DNA from: Prostheceraeus crozeri
Lineage: Eukaryota > Platyhelminthes > Polycladida > Euryleptidae
Reading direction: 5' to 3'
NCBI GenBank assembly: GCA_907163375.1
Contig: CAJQUW010004746.1
Coordinates: forward strand, 620,001 to 684,000
DNA length: 64,000 bases
Position 1 is the first letter of the stretch, and each line of letters starts with the position of its first letter. Shown here piece after piece: positions 57,886 to 64,000 of this stretch. A program made the position numbers and the translations under genes. The notes beneath the pieces are model-generated. The model saw only the letters and a program-made list of their open reading frames with translations, searched no databases and had not been told where the DNA came from.

Positions 57886-60800
57886 AAATGTCCGATTCAC
57901 ACGATTCTTCGGAGAAGAGGCAGATGAAGGCCCGCCCACGTGGAGATTCGACAAACTTAGCTACGAAGCGTGGAAATTCGAAGTCCAGTTATGGGACGAA
58001 TGGACAACAGTACCAGAAAACAAGCGTGGTAGACTGATTTTGATTTCTCTTCCTATTGACGATCCTTATGGAGCTAGGGAGAAAATTAGACTGGCCATTC
58101 AAAACGGAGATGTTGACATCAACTGTGAATCTGGGGTTTGTAGAAATTCTTTATGAATTAGATAAGAGCTTCCAAAAAGATTATTTGAGTGTTGGATGTG
58201 AGTCGTGGACAGATTTAATTGGCTATCATAAGACGAACGAAAGAATGTCAGAGTAAATTATCGATTTCGAGAAGAAGGCTACCACTTTGAAGAAGTCAAT
58301 GACCGCCTTCCCGGATGTAATTTTGGGCATACAGTTACTCAACGCAGCAGACTTGTGTCACGATGATCACCAAATAGTCCTTACGGCTGTGGACTATTCT
58401 AAACGAGATGAAGATGGCGTTGCGGAAATTTCATATGGATACCGGGACTGTTTCCCAGTCAAATACTACAGTTCGTTTAAAGGAATTGCAAATCAAAGAG
58501 GAAAATGCGAATGCGGCATCAGCTGACAAAGTTTATGCAATTCAGATATCATCGTAGGGCTAACATGGGATACTTTGGTAGATACGGAAACCATGGAATG
58601 GACAGAGGCCGCCCTCGTGGGTTTTACAAGAATTCTCAGAGAAGATTTTAAGGAAGTTTCATCGAACAGAGAAGCAAGGGTATTCAATTGCGTAAGACGA
58701 ATCCAACTGATTCTTTCGGAAACATAATGAGATGCAGCATTTTCGAATCAATCATGCATTTCGGAAGAGACTGCCCGGACGTTGTAGAGCACACAGATTC
58801 ATTAAAAAAGAACAATCCAGTGAAAGAAGTTATGAAAGTGAGTGACTTGTCTTTAGTTGATAAGCAGGTTCTGATGTGTAAGGCAGCAAAAGCCGTAAAT
58901 TTTAGATAGTGCCTGCACGAGAACTGTAGCCGGAAAAACTTGGAGACAACCTTTTCTTGAATCTGTTTCTGAAGAAGAGCGGCAAGAGGTACTCCACTTT
59001 CCAGGTGGTACGACTTTCAAATTCGGCGGTGAGACGAGACACGAATCCATCGAAAAAATAAAAATACCAGTGACTGTTGGAAAGCGCACCACGGTGACCA
59101 CAGATGTTGTGAACAGCGAAATATCGTTACTTCTAAGTACACCAGACATGAAACGGCTCTGAATTCAACTTGACCTTTAGAATGACACAGCAAATATTCT
59201 TGGAACCAGAATTGATTTAGATACTACAACCTCAAGACATTATTGAATCCCACTGCGATTATTGAGTTGCCATCGGCTACCGTTGAGAACGTGATAACGA
59301 TGTGGATTGCGTCCGGCTTAAGAGCACCTGAGAGATTTCTTACGGACAATGGTGGAAAATTCTGCAATGAGATATTCCGAGAAATGGCGCAGCACTTCAA
59401 TGTTGAAATATGTACATGTACTACTGGCGCTCAATATCCATAGTCAAATGGCATTTGTGAGAGAAATCATGCTGTTGAAGATGCCGCAGTTAGTAAAATT
59501 CTAGAAGATGATCCAGAAATGAACATTGGAATTGCTTTAGCATGGCTGTCAATGCATAAAACGAAATAGTGAATCACAACGGCTTTTCACCATAGCAGCT
59601 GGTTTGCGACGAGCCCAAATTTACCATCCCTATTGAATGACAGAATTCCTGCATTAGAAAATTTCCTATGTAGTGAAAGCGTGGCAAAGCATCTGAATGT
59701 TCTTCATGCACATCGACGTGCATATGTGAAAGCAGAATCATCAGAAAGAATTAAACGAGCTCTGAGACATCAAATCAGAACAGTTTATGAAACCTTTCAT
59801 ACTGGAGAAAAGGTGAAGCGAGAGGACAGCAACCGGTGGCGTGGACCTGGAACAGTGATAGGTCAGGACAACAAAATTGTTTTTGTTCGGCATGATGATC
59901 AGATTGTGAGGGTTTCAACGTGTAGGCTAGTAAAAGTTGGACAAGAGTTTGTTCCAAACAGAAGTACCCATCTTCTTCAAGATGACAAACACAAGGATAA
60001 TCCCCAAAATACGATTTTATCCGGCAATGACGGAGCAGGTAGTGTGAAAAATCCTAAAGAAGTTCAGAAGATAGCGACGCTTCCCCTATGCCATGTGTTT
60101 CCAAGGAAAATTCTGAGAGAACGATATTGAAAATTCGGAGACGACAGATGCACAAGAGATGCAAATCCGAAAAAAGTCGCAAAACATGCCAAATTTGAGA
60201 CATAGAATAAAGCTTTTCCTTCATGAAGGACCTCAATCGGGAGTTGTAACAGGAAGAGGCGGAAAGGCAAGTGGACGAAATCGCTTCTATTTCAACATTG
60301 AGAGTGATGACTAAGGGAAATTTGGGGTTAATCTACAGGATGTTGATTTTGAAACAGGAACAGAGAATGAGGCAAATGAAGTATTTGATACTGAAGACAA
60401 AAAAGTATGAACCATCTTTAGAGGACGCTAAAATTGAGGAGCTGAAAAATTGGAGAAACTTTGATATGTACACAAAAATGGATCACATGGGACAGGATAC
60501 ACTGTCTACCAGATGGGTATATTCTGAGAAAGTTTCAGTGACTGGTGAGAAAATCCCCAAAGCATGATTGGTAGTTCGATGTTTTGAGGAGCAAAGTGAC
60601 ATTCAAGCAGATTCACCGACGGTTGCAAAAGCCACATTGAGACAGTGGCGGCAAATGAGAAATGAAAAATAGAATCCATCGATATTGAGGCAGCTTTTCT
60701 CCAGGGTCAATGCATCGATAGAGACATTTTTCTGAGTCCACCATCAAAAGCTAGAGACGAAGGATTCGTATGGAAAATGAAGGAGGCTGTCTACGGTCTA

Positions 60801-62094
60801 GATGATGCTGCCAGGAATTGGTTCTTCAGCATCAAGGATTACTTATGGAGTCTTCAGTGCAAGCAATCGCTTCTTGACAAAGCGCTGTTTCGGTGGTTTC
60901 GCGGCGGATTACTTCAGGGTATGGATGATCATTCGTGTGGATGATTTTCTAGTTGTTGGGACAAATATGTTCAAAAGAAAAGTCATAAATGCATTATGTC
61001 ATGACTTCCAGGTTGGAAAGAGACATCTTGAATCCTTCAAGTATATTGAAGGATATATTGCTATTGGATATAGTAATTTGATATATTACTGTATCAAAAT
61101 CTCGGAAGGGGAATTTTCGTCCTTCAAGATGATTACATTGATGAAATGGACCAGATTGATTTGCCCCGTAAGCATATGGTGAATAAGGACCGCTTCCTTA
61201 CAGACGGAAACTAAACGACTCAGAGGTGCTATTGGTCAGCTAAACTGGGTGAGCACACAAACCAGACCGGACGTTGGTTTCGACAGTTTGCAACTCAGCA
61301 TGAACACTAAGCATTCAAGGGTTCAGAATCTGATAGATGCGAACAAAGCCATCAGAAAAGCAAAAATGAGGAAAAGTGGGATATTGTTCTAAAGCTTGGG
61401 TTCCTTTGGAGAATATCTGGAAGTATTTCATGATGCCTCTTGGGAAAATGTACCTGAAGGCGTTTCGGGTCCATCTGGTAGTGTTGTCCTGTTAACGACT
61501 GGTAAAGGAGAGTCAAAGCGTTGTGTCCCTCTTGACTGGTCAACGGAGAAATAGTTCATAGCACTATTGCAGCTGAAGCCATAGCAATTTTGGATAGTGT
61601 CAACAATGCTATTTACTTTGGTTGTTTGTTGACGGAGTTGTACAAAGATATTTACAACAAAAATGAAATTCCTGTGGTGATCTACATTGACAATAAATTG
61701 GTTTGTGAAAATCTGAAGTCAACTAAGCAAGTGCATGAGAAGAGATTGCGTTTCACTATGGCGGAGTTACAAGAAACGATAGCTAATGAACAAATTCATT
61801 AAGTGAAATGGACTCCTTCTCAATCTCTGTTGGCCGATCGTCTCACTAAAAGTGGTGTGTGCAGTGATTTTGTGGAGTGTTTTAATGAAGGCAAAATACT
61901 TTAGGGGTAGTTTGATTCGTATCTGATAGTTCATTCGCAATCACCTTTATGGACTCTTTTCATGAACATTTTGACATATTGATTGTGAACATTTTGACAT
62001 AATGATTGTGCATTTATTTTGTGGTAACCGTATTTTTTATATTTCTTTGATATCAGATTTAAATTTTGACACGAAATAGAAGATCCGGGAGATT

Positions 62095-62296
62095 TGTTAA
62101 CTCATGAAGGGCACTTCTAGATTCTTTTTTATGCATCTGCTTTCACAAGTAGCGTGGACATAATTCAATTGTATCGTCCTTTTACTATTCCCTTCCAGAT
62201 TGGTACGGCTTTTTCTGTGTATCAATAGACCTGCTGTTCTGGTAATGGACATCATTCTCTCTCTCTCAATTGATGAACCTACGTGTGAACTTTTCA
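62095..62296 (+). repeat. 3' LTR of the Copia fossil
   Basis: Starts TGTTAACTCATG and ends GTGAACTTTTCA, parallel to the 5' LTR. A purine-rich stretch (GAAGATCCGGGAGA) precedes it. Confidence 0.82.
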
Positions 62297-62479
62297 GCAT
62301 GGACGTTACGAAAACAGCATCGCCTTTCATGAAAACAAAGAAATCTAATCTGGCTGATGCCATTTTCGGAGGGGATTTCATATTGGGGTGTTTGTTGTTT
62401 ACTTAAGAAACTAGGAAATTCATTAATTGTATTTATTGAATTAAGAAGTATCTGTGCTTCAGAAATAGTATAAAGGAGA

Positions 62480-62860
62480 ATAGGATTCGTTCATCCATGT
62501 TTGTTCCAAAGTTGCCATGAATATATTAGCCGAAGTGGTGCAAAAGGAGAGCCTATGGTAACACCATCTACCCTTGGCATGCATCATTATCATTTATAAG
62601 GCATCTGCAAGTGGCCAATTTACAAATTTCTCTTGAGGACACACTACAAACAGGTTCATTTATGATACTATTGTATTCCCAAGTCAGCTGCCCTTATATT
62701 ACTTATTTTACAGGAATATTGGTAAAGCGAGATTCTGCATCAAAATTAACTAAAACGTTATTTTTGTTAAACAAATGCTGCTTATCATTGGTTTCATCTA
62801 TTACCTGAGAATAGAATTCAACATGTATTGAGTACTTATGTGGGGCATTATGCTATCCAA
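62480..62860 (-). pseudogene. Penelope-like reverse-transcriptase remnant
   Basis: On the minus strand, NVLVNFDAESRFTNIPV is read near 62740-62760; this resembles the Penelope-type block LVSFDVVSLFTNIPV with the first catalytic Asp. Farther on, VDGVTIGSPFAP is read near 62545-62575, resembling QVDGVAMGSPLAP. Between them, stops and a frame change occur. No GIY-YIG endonuclease domain is recognised in the window. The family call rests on these two motifs in the right order. Confidence 0.65.
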
Positions 62861-64000
62861 TCATCTTGCTAGCTTATAGTTATGCGATTGTAAAGAACTC
62901 ACAACAGGTCTCGAAGGCGTAGGCTTATTACTTTCAAGCATATAACTTGTCGTTCCACACATTTAAGTTGTTTCACTACCAGATGGGCAAACTGCTATTG
63001 CATATGGATTCAGATACACCAAGCGAGTATTTAGCATGTTTGTTCAAATAATCGCCATTTAGTTGGATGTTTTTGATGTTATTCGTTGCCAGATTACTTT
63101 TTTAATTAGCATTCATCACTTTACTACAGTAATCATCATTGTTAAGGACCACATTGCCACTACGTACATCGAATGAGCATCTTCATACATTAGTAATTTC
63201 ACTTTTGATACCTTCTTGCAAGCTTCATGAAGACGTTTGTAGTTTATCGAATTTCTTCAAAGTAAGTCAATCTCACTGATGAAGTCTAGTGTCGTTTAAA
63301 AATTTCATGCTTGGACGATCCAAGTAGTCAACACATTATTAAAAATAAACGCAGATTTCACCTGCGGATTGATGAGCATTAACAAAATCCGACAACAATC
63401 AATTAACATTGGCATTAACCAAATTGGCATTGGACAACAGTTAAAAATATTTCACTAAGGCAACACACATTATGAGATAACGATTGCTGGGGCTTTCAAA
63501 GTGAAGACCGACCGCCAAAAATAAATCGTAGTCTGAGTGCATTTTATACTTATTAAAGATATTCAATCAAATAGTTGCGGTAACTTAATCCATGACATTG
63601 CTTTCCACATGCCGCATTGATTGATACTTTTATGTGCAATTTCGACTATTATGAAAGAATACATCTCATTGCAGCGAACTATTAGACAGTAAGAACTTCC
63701 ATATTTCCCGATCATTCACAAACATTTCACTCTGCGATCTGGGTAACAAATCGACAAACGCAAACCAAGAGATAGCAATACCACAATCCCCTTTACCGCA
63801 AGCTGTACGTGTGTTCGGAACAAAATTTTGTAGTGTTATCAAACACCACCAATTGAAAGATTCCTAAAGGATATCGTAAACACTGAGTCCCTAGTTGAGA
63901 TAATGTCTGCAAAAATCTATTGAATAATCACCGGCATCCATCGAGCAAAAGCAATCCTCTGCTCCCGAGCAACCAAAGGTAAGGCCATTTCACTTTGATT
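62861..64000. other. Right edge, unassigned DNA
   Basis: Possibly more of the Penelope-like element to about 63.0 kb, but no further motif could be supported. From 63.0 kb to the end no gene, RNA or element is recognised. Confidence 0.35.

Larger units (their letters stand above)
57661..62296 (+). mobile_element. Ty1/Copia LTR retrotransposon, fossil (broken)
   Basis: Two LTRs of about 203 bp bound an interior of about 4.2 kb. Directly after the 5' LTR, at 57864-57885, lies a primer-binding site resembling the complement of the 3' end of initiator tRNA-Met (TGCTAGCAGAG, TGGTTTCGA). Parts in Copia order are a Gag-like region (about 57.9-58.7 kb), an integrase region (about 59.2-59.6 kb), a reverse-transcriptase region (about 60.4-61.1 kb) and an RNase H region (about 61.2-61.9 kb). 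A purine-rich tract precedes the 3' LTR. The copy is broken at many places. LTR divergence of very roughly 14 percent points to an old insertion. No clear target duplication is seen. Confidence 0.87.

Noticed and set aside
62299-62406. Short frame after the Copia 3' LTR (MDVTKTASPF...)
   Set aside because: Thirty-odd codons with no known motif and no splice evidence; could not be tied to a host exon.

Overview
This window looks like non-coding-rich nuclear DNA from an invertebrate animal, most likely an arthropod. The reasons are a spliced fatty-acid amide hydrolase 2-type gene with very long introns, AT-rich sequence, and a mixed load of non-LTR retrotransposons, a Penelope-like fragment, piggyBac and hAT DNA transposons, foldback elements and one Copia fossil. 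No bacterial operon, phage or CRISPR array is present. The species cannot be named from the sequence.

The one host gene I can support lies on the minus strand and covers at least 40 kb (51105 down to 10571). Five coding exons can be joined by consensus splice sites with matching phases: 50911-51105, 45867-46080, 44933-45262, 34119-34276 and 10571-10669. Together they give 332 residues of an amidase-signature enzyme. The Lys-Ser-Ser triad is at K130/S205/S229, with exactly the spacing known from FAAH. About 200 C-terminal residues are expected beyond the left edge, or in the first 10.5 kb where I could not recognise them. So 10.6-51.1 kb is gene body, almost all intron.

Layout: 1.6-3.0 kb holds a deleted piggyBac element bounded by TTAA. 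3.7-4.3 kb holds a dispersed repeat carrying a 45-bp hAT-like insertion. 6.1-6.5 kb is a foldback element. 7.0-9.5 kb has LINE fragments and a 70-bp TIR element. Intron 4 (10.7-34.1 kb) contains two copies of a 0.5-kb foldback repeat, one split by a 5'-truncated LINE, a 1.8-kb hAT-like element (19.1-20.9 kb), and a nest of at least four TIR elements at 27.6-33.3 kb. Intron 3 (34.3-44.9 kb) contains a hAT element with transposase remains (35.76-37.80 kb), a tRNA-like sequence and a MITE. Intron 1 (46.1-50.9 kb) is mostly unassigned. Right of the gene are decayed LINE pieces (54.1-56.9 kb), a young-looking palindromic MITE (56.9-57.1 kb), a Copia fossil with both LTRs (57.66-62.30 kb) and a Penelope-like reverse transcriptase remnant (62.5-62.9 kb).

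The most useful results are the reconstructed 40-kb split gene and several insertions whose empty site or related target copy lies in the same window. I found no convincing new biological system.
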